Source of the DNA: an uncultured Bacteroidota bacterium
Lineage (GTDB): Bacteria; Bacteroidota; Bacteroidia; 2-12-FULL-35-15
NCBI GenBank assembly: GCA_903847205.1
Contig: CAINDA010000045.1
Coordinates: forward strand, 1 to 64,000
Direction of reading: 5' to 3'
DNA: 64,000 nt
This document shows positions 47,201-55,184 of this stretch, piece after piece. The notes beneath the pieces were generated by a model that saw nothing but the letters and a program-made list of their open reading frames with translations, searched no databases and was not told the origin of the DNA. The position numbers and the translations under genes were made by a program. Numbering within the stretch: the first letter of the stretch is position 1; the number at the start of each line of letters is the position of its first letter.

Positions 47201-47368
47201 GCCGAAAAAAACAATATTATTTGCAGGGACCGAGCTGAAATTACTTCCGCTTATTGTTACTGCTGTTCCAACAGGACCTGATGCCGGGGAAAACGAAGTA
47301 ATTACAGGCTGTGCAAAGGCTGCAACGCAGATTAGAAAACATATTGAAGAGGCGTAGAGTTTTTTCAT
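44282..47368 (-). CDS. Secreted FG-GAP/VCBS repeat protein with IPT domain and type A sorting domain
   Basis: The product is 1028 residues from ATG 47368 (MKKLYASSICFLICVAAFAQ signal peptide); a longer frame upstream starts in non-protein-like sequence. Residues about 20-105 are an IPT/TIG domain (ITSFSPASGPVGTAVTISG). About 120-475 are roughly seven FG-GAP/VCBS repeats built on GDIDGDGKPDIAV and NTSSIGSVSFAAKVDF, which would bind calcium. Two Ig-like copies of a SYNWIA-type motif and a fibronectin-like region follow (about 480-900). A type A sorting domain ends the protein (SVYPNPYTGSTAITY, ENGLDAGVYFVKI). It is surface or secreted; the ligand is unknown. Confidence 0.9.
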   Translation of the reverse strand: MKKLYASSICFLICVAAFAQPVITSFSPASGPVGTAVTISGSNFSSVPANNIVFFGAVQAVVNTASTGSLHVTVPAGASFQPITVLTGGLITSSASPFVITFTCGGGVTANSFFADVDFTAGSDPYSVSIGDIDGDGKPDLALPNFGSSTFSVLRNTSTSGSVSFAPKLDSATGGHASSLSIGDVDEDGKLDIVIVNYVYNTISVFKNTSTAGSISFAAKQSFPTGNSPSGAVIADIDGDGKPDIAVVNYSDNTISVLRNTGSSGVVSFAVNTDFAVGNLPNSITAGDFDGDGKLDIAVTNSGAATISILKNTSSIGSVSFAAKVDYTSGTSPDGIAAGDIDGDGKPEIAVTNNTSNTISIFRNTGSAGTISFAAKADFVAGAGTHGLSISDLDGDGMLDIAAANHTDNSISIFKNISTIGTISFNAKVDFTTGAGSFPQNPAIGDLDGDGRSDITAANNNGTGSAATLRSVLYTAPVMTSAGASSICSGTNVNIPLTSTMSANYSWIAVSNANTTGESTTAQTVSAINNTLINNFTSIQTVVYTVTPSSIVGGCVGTSQTVAVTVVSSPFMTNTSSAVICNGDSLHIGLTSSIPSSYTWIASDNLNTTGESTTNKTTSLINDFITNTSLTAQTVNYTVTPTSITAGCAGSPQTVAVSVHPLPVVGFSGLSTAYCRNAAAQTLTGSPAGGTFSGNGISGNSFSPAAVVSTLDTIIYTYVNGSDGCANTISHTTSLLPLPAAPEICMVMVDSASNYNVVYWDKASYTNADSFIVYREITSNVYKRAGAVSNSATALFADTARFLYYPNTGNPNTSAYRYKLQVRDTCGNYSALGSYHRTINVNQVGTSFIFNDYIIEGQAVPIPQLTSYLLVRDDNGTGNPHTVITGTSSPLVDAAYASYPNGKWLIETSWTINCTPAHPFAPSRSNIVMRDVTGIALTDGVSPVFSVYPNPYTGSTAITYSLTGRSDVNIEVYNTIGQKTVTLVNAEQSAGEYKYRFSAAENGLDAGVYFVKITMNGKALMKRIVELR

Positions 47369-47441
47369 TGTACTGAAAATTACAAAATTTTTCTGAAACC
47401 AAATTAACAATTCGTTTCTTCGGCTGATTTTATCGTGCTGA

Positions 47442-47449
47442 CAAATGTA
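47442..47449 (-). promoter_or_regulatory. Possible -7 box of the FG-GAP gene
   Basis: The minus strand reads TACATTTG, matching TAnnTTTG, 73 bp ahead of the ATG at 47368. No -33 TTTG was found at usual spacing. Confidence 0.3.
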
Positions 47450-47570
47450 AAACAAAAAGCGCTTTCGATTTAAAAACAATTAATAGGATTGCGCTGCCTG
47501 CAGGAGAAATCCTGCATAAATACAACGTGCAATTGCAGGTTGCAAAACAGCTGCGCTGAAAATTATTCTT

Positions 47571-47578
47571 TACATTTG
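47571..47578 (+). promoter_or_regulatory. Possible -7 box of ybeY
   Basis: TACATTTG, 17 bp ahead of ATG 47596, matches TAnnTTTG. No clear -33 element. Confidence 0.35.
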
Positions 47579-47595
47579 TAAAAACCTGCCGGCCG

Positions 47596-48036
47596 ATGAT
47601 ACATTTTCAAACAGAAAATATTAAATTTTCACTGAATAATAAAACACCTTTAAAGAAATGGATTGCATCTGTTATTGAAATAAAAAAACGAAGGACAGGA
47701 GAGCTTACATTCATTTTCTGTTCGGATGAGTATCTGCTTGAAATAAATAAACAATACCTCAATCATGATACATACACGGATATCATCACATTTGATTATT
47801 CGAAGGAAGATATTAAACTGCCTGTAAGCGGCGATATTTTTATAAGCATTGAACGCGTGAAAGAAAATGCCGCACTGTTTTCTAAGTCGATTGAAAACGA
47901 ACTGCACCGCGTAATCATCCACGGCACACTTCATCTGCTGGGCTATGCGGATAAAACAAAAGCTACAAAATCAGAAATGACGAAGCAGGAAGATACGTGT
48001 TTGAAGATGCTTGAGAAAATGAAGCTTAAAGCTTAA
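47596..48036 (+). CDS. ybeY: Endoribonuclease YbeY (rRNA maturation factor)
   Basis: The 146-residue metalloprotein has the motif [19 protein letters not shown] (about 97-115), giving the His-x3-His pair. The third His of the usual HGxLHLxGYDH is not in place, and Asp of YADK may replace it, as in other Bacteroidetes. The middle segment [14 protein letters not shown] and [15 protein letters not shown] are also conserved. YbeY processes 16S rRNA 3' ends and acts in ribosome quality control. The gene overlaps the convergent pgk end by 11 bp. Confidence 0.93.
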   Translation: MIHFQTENIKFSLNNKTPLKKWIASVIEIKKRRTGELTFIFCSDEYLLEINKQYLNHDTYTDIITFDYSKEDIKLPVSGDIFISIERVKENAALFSKSIENELHRVIIHGTLHLLGYADKTKATKSEMTKQEDTCLKMLEKMKLKA

Positions 48037-49231
48037 TCAGCTGTTCTTCCAAGGCTTTAACGCCGGGCAGGGAACCGCTTTCGATGTATTCAAGCAATGC
48101 ACCGCCGCCGGTTGAAACATAACTAACCTGATCTGCCAGATTATATTTATGTATAGCGGCAACAGAGTCGCCTCCGCCTATTAAAGAGTACGCGCCTTTT
48201 TTTGTCGCTGCGGCAATAGCCACTGCCATTGCTTTTGTGCCATGTTCGAAACTGCTCATTTCAAAAACACCCAGCGGGCCATTCCACAAAATTGTTTTTG
48301 ACACATTGATTACTTCTGCAAATATTTTTTCAGAAACAGGGCCGATATCAAGACCCATAAATCCGTCCGGGATATTTTTAATATCAACTGTGGTGCTTTC
48401 TGCATCATTCGAAAAAGCTTTGGCGGCAATGGTATCCAAAGGGAGGTAAATATTTACGCCTTTCGCTTTTGCATCCTGCATTATTTTTAAAGCAATATCT
48501 AATTTATCATCTTCAACTAAGGAGCTTCCTACTTTTCCGCCCTGAGCTTTAATAAATGTATAAGCCATTCCGCCGCCGATAATTAAATTATCTATTTTAT
48601 CCAGTAGTTTATCAATGATTAAAATTTTACCCGAAACCTTTGCTCCGCCTATAACAGCGGTCATCGGTTTTTCGGCTCCGTTAAGCACTTTGTCAATACT
48701 CGCTATCTCGTTTGCCATCACATAACCAAAAACTTTATCGTTCGGAAAAAATTTTGCAATAACGGTAGTAGAAGCATGTGCACGGTGTGCGGTGCCGAAA
48801 GCGTCATTCACATATACATCGCCGAGGGAAGCTAGCTCCTGGGCAAATGAATCTGTGCCGGCTGTTTCCTGTTTATAAAAACGCAGGTTTTCCAGCAACA
48901 GCACCTCGCCTGTTTTTAATTCTTTGGCTTTTGATTTTGCTTCAGCACCGATGCAGTCGGGTGCAAATGAAACGGGTTTGTTAAGCAGGGTACTTAAATG
49001 TTTTACGATATGTTTTAATGAATATTTTTCTTCCGGCACATCTTTCGGTCTTCCCAGGTGGGACATTAAAATTACAGAACCGCCGTCGGCTAGCACTTTA
49101 TTGATAGTGGGTATTGCAGCGCGCATGCGCGAATCGTCAGTTATATTAAATCCGGCATCTAAAGGAACATTAAAATCAACGCGGATCAGGGCTCTTTTGC
49201 TTTTGAAATTATAGTTGTCAACTGTTTTCAT
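48026..49231 (-). CDS. pgk: Phosphoglycerate kinase
   Basis: The 401-residue enzyme transfers a phosphate from 1,3-bisphosphoglycerate to ADP in glycolysis. Landmarks are [13 protein letters not shown] (about 13-25), MSHLGRPKD (about 58), [24 protein letters not shown] (about 141-155), [21 protein letters not shown], and [12 protein letters not shown] near residue 350. The length is normal. Its stop overlaps the convergent ybeY end by 11 bp. Confidence 0.97.
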   Translation of the reverse strand: MKTVDNYNFKSKRALIRVDFNVPLDAGFNITDDSRMRAAIPTINKVLADGGSVILMSHLGRPKDVPEEKYSLKHIVKHLSTLLNKPVSFAPDCIGAEAKSKAKELKTGEVLLLENLRFYKQETAGTDSFAQELASLGDVYVNDAFGTAHRAHASTTVIAKFFPNDKVFGYVMANEIASIDKVLNGAEKPMTAVIGGAKVSGKILIIDKLLDKIDNLIIGGGMAYTFIKAQGGKVGSSLVEDDKLDIALKIMQDAKAKGVNIYLPLDTIAAKAFSNDAESTTVDIKNIPDGFMGLDIGPVSEKIFAEVINVSKTILWNGPLGVFEMSSFEHGTKAMAVAIAAATKKGAYSLIGGGDSVAAIHKYNLADQVSYVSTGGGALLEYIESGSLPGVKALEEQLIKL

Positions 49232-49700
49232 TTTGCAGGTTATGTTTAAATTATTGTTTTTGTTATAAATGGTAATGCAAAAATAATGTTTCTGTAGAGA
49301 TTGAGAATTGTTTTTTGTTAAATGGAGGAGAATTTTGCAGGCCGTTCCTTCAATCGTTTCGTGATTTTTTCAAAGGGTTACGCGTCTCCTAATTTTCACA
49401 TCTTCCCCATAAAGATGTTGTCACATTTAATGTTATCACAATATAGTATATAACACTTTTTAGCTGAAAAAAGAATGATACCCGCTATTATTTTTCAAAA
49501 AAAATAGAAGTTCATTTGCCTCTCAAAAAAACAAATGACAAGAAACATCAGTCAAATCGATCAAATAAAATTATCCGGGTTTATAAAAATCTGATCAATT
49601 AATGGAACGATTATGCCACAAGTCCGCTCCAGGTATGGAGAGAAATGAAGTAAAGGAATAAATTAAGACAATAATAATTAATAAACAAAAAAGCATAGAA
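49232..49700. other. Long divergent intergenic region with repeated TGTTnTCACA sites
   Basis: This is 469 bp between pgk and the porin gene. TGTTGTCACA (49416-49425) and TGTTATCACA (49431-49440) form a direct repeat with a 15-bp period and may be an operator for the porin/cytochrome operon. No gene or tRNA was seen. Confidence 0.4.
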
Positions 49701-50924
49701 ATGAGAATAAACAAATTAAATACAAAAATTCTATTGTTTGCATCCATAGCCTTTTTAAAGGCAGGCGCCTCAAGTGCCCAGGATGCAGGAGGCAATACAG
49801 ACATTGCCAAACAAGTGGCAGCATTACAGCCCGGCGACGGCCATTTTATGGTTGCAGGCCTTGCCACTTTCGGCTTTGTAAACCAAAGCACAACAAACAC
49901 ATTAGGCGGTGTAAGCACAAAAAACAAAATGAACAGCTTAGGCGATGCTGACCGTTTTGAATTCAGCCCCATGTTTTTATGGCGGCACGGTGATAAAATG
50001 CTGATGGAATTTGAACCCTCATGGGATGGAAATTCAGCCGGCGGAATCGGCGTGAATTGGGCCTCCATATCCTATTTTGCAGCTCCGAATTTTATAGTAA
50101 GAGGGGGTTATATTGTTTTACCATTCGGAACATACACCAAACGTTTAGCTGCTGGATGGATCAATAAATTACCATCTGACCCGATTGGTGTAGATGTCGC
50201 CGGCAGTGATTTTGGCGTAGAGGCAGAGGGCGGTTTAGCCTTGGGAAGCATGAAATGCAGTTATGACCTGGCTGTTACCAATGGCTTTCAATTGAATCCC
50301 GATGGAACAACAGCAAATGTCGGAATAAGTTCTTTTAACAGGGGCAAAACAGTTTGCGGCAGATTCGGATGGCTGCCTCTTTCTAATTCAAGTCTTGAAT
50401 TTGGTGTTTCAGGATTAATGGGAAGCCTTGCTACTCCGCTTGCCGATAGCAATGTTTACAACAAACCTACAATTACAATGTATGCAGGCGATATTAATTT
50501 TGTTCAAAACATAAGTCCTTTTATGATTAATTTAAAAGGACAATATACTTTTTCAAGCGTGAATTCACAGAATTACAATAACCCTGATATTACTCAGCCC
50601 AAATATACTTTTACCAATAACACCTCTTCGTATTTCGGACAGATTGCAATACGCCCCACTCAAATAAAGAACAGAGTTTTGAATAAACTTGAATTGGCCT
50701 TCCGCTATACGAATTATGTTTCACCTAAAAACTCCACGTGGGGGCAGAACTATAAGGAAATGGATGTGTCTCTCAACTATTGGCTGAGCTGGAGATCGGT
50801 TGTGAAATTAGGTTATGAAAATATAACATCTGATGGAACAACCAATTTAACAAATTCCACAGGAATAGACGGCAGTTCTACAAGCATTAACAGATTGGTT
50901 ATTCAATTTTCAACAGAATTCTAA
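49701..50924 (+). CDS. Outer-membrane porin-like beta-barrel protein
   Basis: The 407-residue protein has a signal peptide ending at SSAQDA (about 21-26). The mature part is mostly beta: amphipathic strands such as HFMVAGLATFGFVNQS, MLMEFEPSWDG, FIVRGGYIVLPFGTYTKR, KCSYDLAVTNGFQLN, MINLKGQYTFSSVN and LELAFRYTNYVS, with the C-terminal strand ending INRLVIQFSTEF (a terminal Phe, usual for outer-membrane barrels). It is a likely porin. The gene for a haem lipoprotein starts 13 bp after its stop. Confidence 0.8.
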   Translation: MRINKLNTKILLFASIAFLKAGASSAQDAGGNTDIAKQVAALQPGDGHFMVAGLATFGFVNQSTTNTLGGVSTKNKMNSLGDADRFEFSPMFLWRHGDKMLMEFEPSWDGNSAGGIGVNWASISYFAAPNFIVRGGYIVLPFGTYTKRLAAGWINKLPSDPIGVDVAGSDFGVEAEGGLALGSMKCSYDLAVTNGFQLNPDGTTANVGISSFNRGKTVCGRFGWLPLSNSSLEFGVSGLMGSLATPLADSNVYNKPTITMYAGDINFVQNISPFMINLKGQYTFSSVNSQNYNNPDITQPKYTFTNNTSSYFGQIAIRPTQIKNRVLNKLELAFRYTNYVSPKNSTWGQNYKEMDVSLNYWLSWRSVVKLGYENITSDGTTNLTNSTGIDGSSTSINRLVIQFSTEF

Positions 50925-50937
50925 AAAACAATTTTCT

Positions 50938-51213
50938 ATGAAAACAACAGGCATAAAAAAAATAAATACAGTAGTATATCTTTGCTTCGCGATCATTGGT
51001 ATGATTGCGGTAAACGGCTGCAAGGAAAGTAAATTAATTGCAGAAAAAAATGGAATGACGCTTTGGGGCGAAAACTGCCAAAGATGCCATTTTGCGCCAG
51101 CTTCAAATGCTTTTTCAGCTGAAGAATGGAAAACAGTCGGTCTGCACATGCAGAGCAGAGCACTGCTTACCAATAAAGAAAGAGATAAAATTATTGACTT
51201 TCTGCAGAATTGA
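50938..51213 (+). CDS. Monohaem cytochrome c lipoprotein
   Basis: In the 91-residue product, an N-terminal hydrophobic stretch ends in the lipobox IAVNGC, so it is lipid-anchored. The haem site is CQRCH (about 43-47). HMQSRALLTNKERDKIIDFL lies downstream (His/Met ligand possible in GLHMQ, about 68). The size suits a small class I cytochrome c. It follows the porin gene at a spacing of 13 bp, so the two probably share an operon. An outer-membrane electron-transfer role is inference. Confidence 0.85.
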   Translation: MKTTGIKKINTVVYLCFAIIGMIAVNGCKESKLIAEKNGMTLWGENCQRCHFAPASNAFSAEEWKTVGLHMQSRALLTNKERDKIIDFLQN

Positions 51214-51296
51214 TTTTTAGTTGCTTGTGGAAATACTAGCATTAAATAATATGTTAGTAAAAAATCAAGAACTGAATTATCAAATCTTTTACAAAA

Positions 51297-51330
51297 AAAC
51301 TCCCTGCAAGCATAGCCCTGCAGGGAGTTT
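51297..51330. terminator. Bidirectional terminator
   Basis: ACTCCCTGCA (51299-51308) pairs with TGCAGGGAGT (51319-51328). The plus strand has TTTATATTT after it, and the minus strand has a T-run (A-run 51293-51299 on the plus strand). It ends the cytochrome operon and, on the other strand, the FN3 gene. Confidence 0.85.
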
Positions 51331-51351
51331 ATATTTCTAAACCAACGATAC

Positions 51352-51951
51352 TTATACAACATGCACCATTACCGGGTTACACCAAGGCCGCTGACCGGCA
51401 GGAGTAACCAAGGCAACTCTGAACCAGTACTTAACACCGGGGGTTAAACCGTTAATTGTAAAACTGGCCTGGGAAGTGGTTGCAGCAACCAGCCAGCTGG
51501 CTTCAACAATAGGGTCAGTGGTATATCCCCAGATATACGAATTGCCGCCTGCCGGTGAACTGACATCTACACTTCCAGATTGTAATCCCTGCACCGCATT
51601 GAAAACATTTGAAGGTGCCTGACGCGGTCCAACTAAACTAAAGCCGCTGCTAAGCGCTTTTGCTGTATCAGTATTACTCTCGAAAACAACATAAGCTGCC
51701 AGTGCGGTTAAAACACGGTTAAGCTCGTGTTTGGCCAGCTTTACAACTTCAGAGCTTGCCTTATCGCCGGGATGCTGCGCTGCAAGGGCACTGACAAGGT
51801 TGTTTACCGCGGTTTGTAAAATACCAAGAACTGGGTAAGGGTTAATAAAAAAAGCGTTATTTGTAATTGCCGAAATCACACTTTGTGCGAATATGGCTAA
51901 AAGGGCTGCGCTTACTGATTTAAAGTTAAGCGAAATTCTAACAGTTTTCAT
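51352..51951 (-). CDS. Fibronectin type III domain protein, second copy
   Basis: In the 199-residue product, residues about 1-95 are helical (LLAIFAQSVISAITNNAFF, VVKLAKHELNRVLTALAAYV). Residues about 110-199 are FN3-like, with SFTINGLTPGVKYWFRVALVTPAGQ and the final strand. It shares the layout of the 1313-1930 product, with TNN near residue 31, a central helix and the KALSSGF segment before the FN3. No signal peptide is clear, though the start is mildly hydrophobic. Its upstream DNA (52262-52570) carries the second periodic array, 0.3 kb from the start codon. The gene stands alone and ends at a shared terminator. Confidence 0.75.
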   Translation of the reverse strand: MKTVRISLNFKSVSAALLAIFAQSVISAITNNAFFINPYPVLGILQTAVNNLVSALAAQHPGDKASSEVVKLAKHELNRVLTALAAYVVFESNTDTAKALSSGFSLVGPRQAPSNVFNAVQGLQSGSVDVSSPAGGNSYIWGYTTDPIVEASWLVAATTSQASFTINGLTPGVKYWFRVALVTPAGQRPWCNPVMVHVV

Positions 51952-52261
51952 TGTTTTAATGTATAATACCCCTCACACGGTGTCTCCTGAAGCTTGCTAT
52001 GAAGCTGTTCTGATCTTGGAGTTGTTAGTTGCGATTTAGGAAAAACACCTGAGTAAATATATCATCATGAGAATGGAATTTGCAGTGTTTAACGGACATT
52101 CCGTAATAAAGGTTACATAAAAATCAATATTAACAGGCATTTTAAAGACTTTTTAATTTAAAACGCACTTTTTAAAGCAGTTGCACGAGAAATTAAATTG
52201 CATTTAATCTCTAAGAAAGCAAAACAAACATTAAAAACACCAAAACAGTCTTGATTAGGGC
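51952..52261. other. Stretch between second FN3 gene and periodic array
   Basis: This is about 310 bp of AT-rich DNA without a coding frame. No similarity by eye to the matching stretch before the first FN3 gene (888-1312). No clear promoter was found. Confidence 0.5.
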
Positions 52262-52570
52262 TTAATGAAGATTGTTTACTCCGAAACAACAATTTTTAGG
52301 CCTGAACAAGATTGAATCACTGCTATCGAAGATTGTTTCGCCCTAAACAATGTTGTTTCAGACCGATCGAAGATTGAATCACCCAGATTGAAGATTGTTT
52401 CGCCCTAAACAAGATTGTTTCGGGGCGATTGAAGATTAAATCGCTCCGATTGAAGATTGTTTCGCCCTAAACAATGTTATTTCAGACCGATCGAAGATTG
52501 AATCACTGCGATTGAAGATTGTTTCACCCTAAACAAGGTTGTTTCGGGGCGATCGAAGATTAAATCAAGG
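52262..52570. repeat. Array of 20-21-bp units in a 62-bp higher-order repeat
   Basis: Fifteen units have cores (AAGATTG-like) at 52268, 52288, 52308, 52329, 52349, 52370, 52391, 52411, 52432, 52453, 52473, 52494, 52515, 52535 and 52556. Each unit has a left arm AAACAA or GAT(T/C)GAA and a right arm TTGTTTC or TT(G/A)AATC. Three kinds recur in fixed order: GAT...TTTC hybrid, AAACAA...TTGTTT, and GAT...AATC. Five such trimers follow one another at 61-62 bp; the first is degenerate. AAACAA-NN-TTGTTT and GATT-N8-AATC are near-palindromic. It lies upstream of the FN3 gene. Confidence 0.9.
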
Positions 52571-52629
52571 CTTGACACATTGATATTGCGCTCAGCAATG
52601 CTTGAAAAGGCTTCCAAAATGCGGTTTAA

Positions 52630-55029
52630 TTATATTCTGACACCGATAACACAAACATCATCCACCTGCTCATTATTCCCTTTCCAGTTTTCAAAAAAAT
52701 GATTCAGATATTCTTTTTGTTCAGCCATCGGCTGCTGATTGATTTTCAACAGTTCTTCTTTAAATGTTTTCTTCATTAATTTTTTTCCGCTCCTGCCAAA
52801 CTGGTCAGCAAAGCCATCAGTGGAGGTATAAATGATATCTCCTTTTTGGAGCGGTATAGTCTGCATTGAAAAAGGTTCCGTTTTTTCGCTGTATTTGCCT
52901 ACGGGCATTTTATCTGCTTTGTATTCTGTGAGCTCTCCTCCGCGAACCAGCCATAGAGGATTATTTGCTGCCGAAAAATGAAGGAGCATTTTATCGAAAT
53001 CATAAACACACAATGTGCAGTCCATGCCATCTTTTGATTCCTCAATACTTCCAGCCGGGTTAAGGGCCTGAATAATTTCTTTCCGCAGGGTATTAAGTAT
53101 GTCATGCGGCAGCCTGATGCTGCGTTCAATTACATTTTCATTGAGGTATGAAATGTTTAACATACTCATAAAAGCGCCCGGAACCCCATGCCCTGTGCAG
53201 TCGGCTGTTACCAGGTAAAATATATTCTGCCGTTCGGTTTCGGGGGGTAATTTTATTTTATTGGTACCCCTGTCCCAATTAGGATATGGTGGTATGCTCA
53301 AACCCCAGTAGAAATCACCGCTTACAATATCTTTAGGTTTAAATAAAATAAAATGTTCGGCCGGCAGATGTTTATTAAAGTATTCATCGCTGGTAAGCAG
53401 CGCCCTTTGTATGCGTCTGGCATAGGTAATAGAATCTACAATTTCTTTCTGCTTTTCTTCTACAAGATGCTTTTGTTTTTCTGAGATTTCGCGAAGTTCG
53501 TCAGCTATGATGCGCTGCCTAAATGCTATCTCTTTTTGTTCTTCGGCTTTTTCTTTTTGTGTTTCAGCTTCATCTTTTTGATGAGACACTTCATTTTTCT
53601 GGGCTTCAATCAAATTTTTTTGTTTTCGTGTCAGCCGAAGTGTGATGAAAATATAGGCAGCAAATACCATCATTAATAATAAGCCGATAACAACTGAGCG
53701 GATAATAATCAACTGTTTTTTTTCATCTGCTGCAGTAATCAAATCTTTTTTATCCTGATCCGCTTTAGCTGCAAGTTCTTTTTTATCGAATTCAAAGTTC
53801 ATTTCTTTGCGCACAAGCTGTTTACTATTTTCCTGGCTGAAAATGGTGTCTTTTATTGCTATTGCTTTTTTGTAATGAATAAGGGCCAGCTTTGGTCTTC
53901 CTGTGGTATCGTATAAACGGCTGAGCTGCTTTTCGCAAAACATCAATTTTTCCATCGAACCAATGCTGTCGTCCAAAATTGCGGCTCTTTTCAGGTACTG
54001 TTCTGCTTCTTTAAATTTGCCGGTTGCTGTATAAAGCTCCCCTATACTGACGAAGAGGGTAGCAATATCATATTTCTCCCCGGTTTCTTCTGCTATTTTA
54101 ATTGCCTTAAAAAAAAAATCGAGTGCCTTGCTATAATCCTTTTTGTCCCCATAAACAGCTCCGATGTAACTAAGGTTTTTTTCAATCAACTCTTTCTCTC
54201 CAATTCCTTCAGCAATCTTTAGTGACTTATTATAAAAGTCCAGAGCTTTTGAATAGTCTGCCAGATTAGAATATATCTTGCCAATGTCACTAAGCCAGGT
54301 TTCAACACCGTTTTTATCCCCGAGTTCCTCTGATATTTTTAAAGCCCTTTTATAATAGTTTAATGCCTGATTGTACTCTCCTTCCGCGTAATAAACCAGC
54401 CCTATGTTTCCAAGACAGATTTCGACTCCTCGATTATAACCCAGATCCTCATTAATTTTCAAAGCCTTTAAGAAGTCGTCAAGCGCCTTGGGATAATAAC
54501 CTTGATCACTATAAACAAGGCCGATATTTCCGAGGTTTGATGCAATTCCTTTTTTGTTTCCAAGCTCCCGATCAATTTCCAATGACTTGGAATAGGTTTC
54601 AAGTGCTTTTTGGTAATCGCCCTTGCTGTAATAAACAGTTCCAAGATTTCCGAGAATTTTTCCTATCCCTTTTTTATCTTTCAGCTCCTCATATATTTTC
54701 AAAGTTTTTAAATAATAATCCAAAGCCTTGGAAAAATCACCCTGTAAATACTTAACAGTTCCCATGCAATTAAAGGAAATGGAAATCCCTTTTTTAAAAT
54801 TCAACTTCTGTGCAAGCGCTAATGCCGTATTGCCATAATATAATGCAGTATCATACAGCCCAATATTTCTATATTCCACACATAAATTGCAAGCATGTTT
54901 TACCTTAGAGGTATCTGTTCTTTCGGTTTTAAAAATAATAAGAAGGGAGTCAATCCGTTTATTTTGGGCAGAGCATTGCAGGATAAAAAGCACAAGCCAA
55001 AGCAATGCAAAGAAGAAACGTTTTTTCAT
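52630..55029 (-). CDS. Membrane TPR protein with SpoIIE-type PP2C phosphatase domain
   Basis: The product is ~799 residues from ATG 55029 (MKKRFFFALLWLVLFILQCSAQ); a start at 55044 would add five. It has a signal peptide, then about eight TPR repeats (about 40-390; repeated LGNIGLVYxxxGxYxKALD units). A transmembrane segment (IIIRSVVIGLLLMMVFAAYIF, about 438-458) and a coiled coil (about 460-530) follow. The SpoIIE-like PP2C domain (about 540-799) shows FKPKDIVSGDFYW, TADCTGHGVPGAFMSM, SKDGMDCTLCVYD, TSTDGFADQFG and NEQVDDVCVIGV. It probably senses outside signals through the TPRs and controls a cytoplasmic phosphatase. It relates to the 22578-24512 product, which lacks the membrane part. Confidence 0.9.
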   Translation of the reverse strand: MKKRFFFALLWLVLFILQCSAQNKRIDSLLIIFKTERTDTSKVKHACNLCVEYRNIGLYDTALYYGNTALALAQKLNFKKGISISFNCMGTVKYLQGDFSKALDYYLKTLKIYEELKDKKGIGKILGNLGTVYYSKGDYQKALETYSKSLEIDRELGNKKGIASNLGNIGLVYSDQGYYPKALDDFLKALKINEDLGYNRGVEICLGNIGLVYYAEGEYNQALNYYKRALKISEELGDKNGVETWLSDIGKIYSNLADYSKALDFYNKSLKIAEGIGEKELIEKNLSYIGAVYGDKKDYSKALDFFFKAIKIAEETGEKYDIATLFVSIGELYTATGKFKEAEQYLKRAAILDDSIGSMEKLMFCEKQLSRLYDTTGRPKLALIHYKKAIAIKDTIFSQENSKQLVRKEMNFEFDKKELAAKADQDKKDLITAADEKKQLIIIRSVVIGLLLMMVFAAYIFITLRLTRKQKNLIEAQKNEVSHQKDEAETQKEKAEEQKEIAFRQRIIADELREISEKQKHLVEEKQKEIVDSITYARRIQRALLTSDEYFNKHLPAEHFILFKPKDIVSGDFYWGLSIPPYPNWDRGTNKIKLPPETERQNIFYLVTADCTGHGVPGAFMSMLNISYLNENVIERSIRLPHDILNTLRKEIIQALNPAGSIEESKDGMDCTLCVYDFDKMLLHFSAANNPLWLVRGGELTEYKADKMPVGKYSEKTEPFSMQTIPLQKGDIIYTSTDGFADQFGRSGKKLMKKTFKEELLKINQQPMAEQKEYLNHFFENWKGNNEQVDDVCVIGVRI

Positions 55030-55184
55030 CGTCCAAAAATACAATTAAATTTATTAAATAAATTTTTACATTCTTTATGGGCATGGGCTTTTGAATGAAG
55101 GCGAAACAAAACCGTTTTCTAATTTTAAATTTTCGGACGATAGAGATATAATCCTTTTAATTTTTTTAGAAGAAGCCGCTCTTC

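Noticed and set aside
52899-53129. Short minus-strand frame inside the SpoIIE gene
   Set aside because: It is a shifted frame within a well-supported protein.
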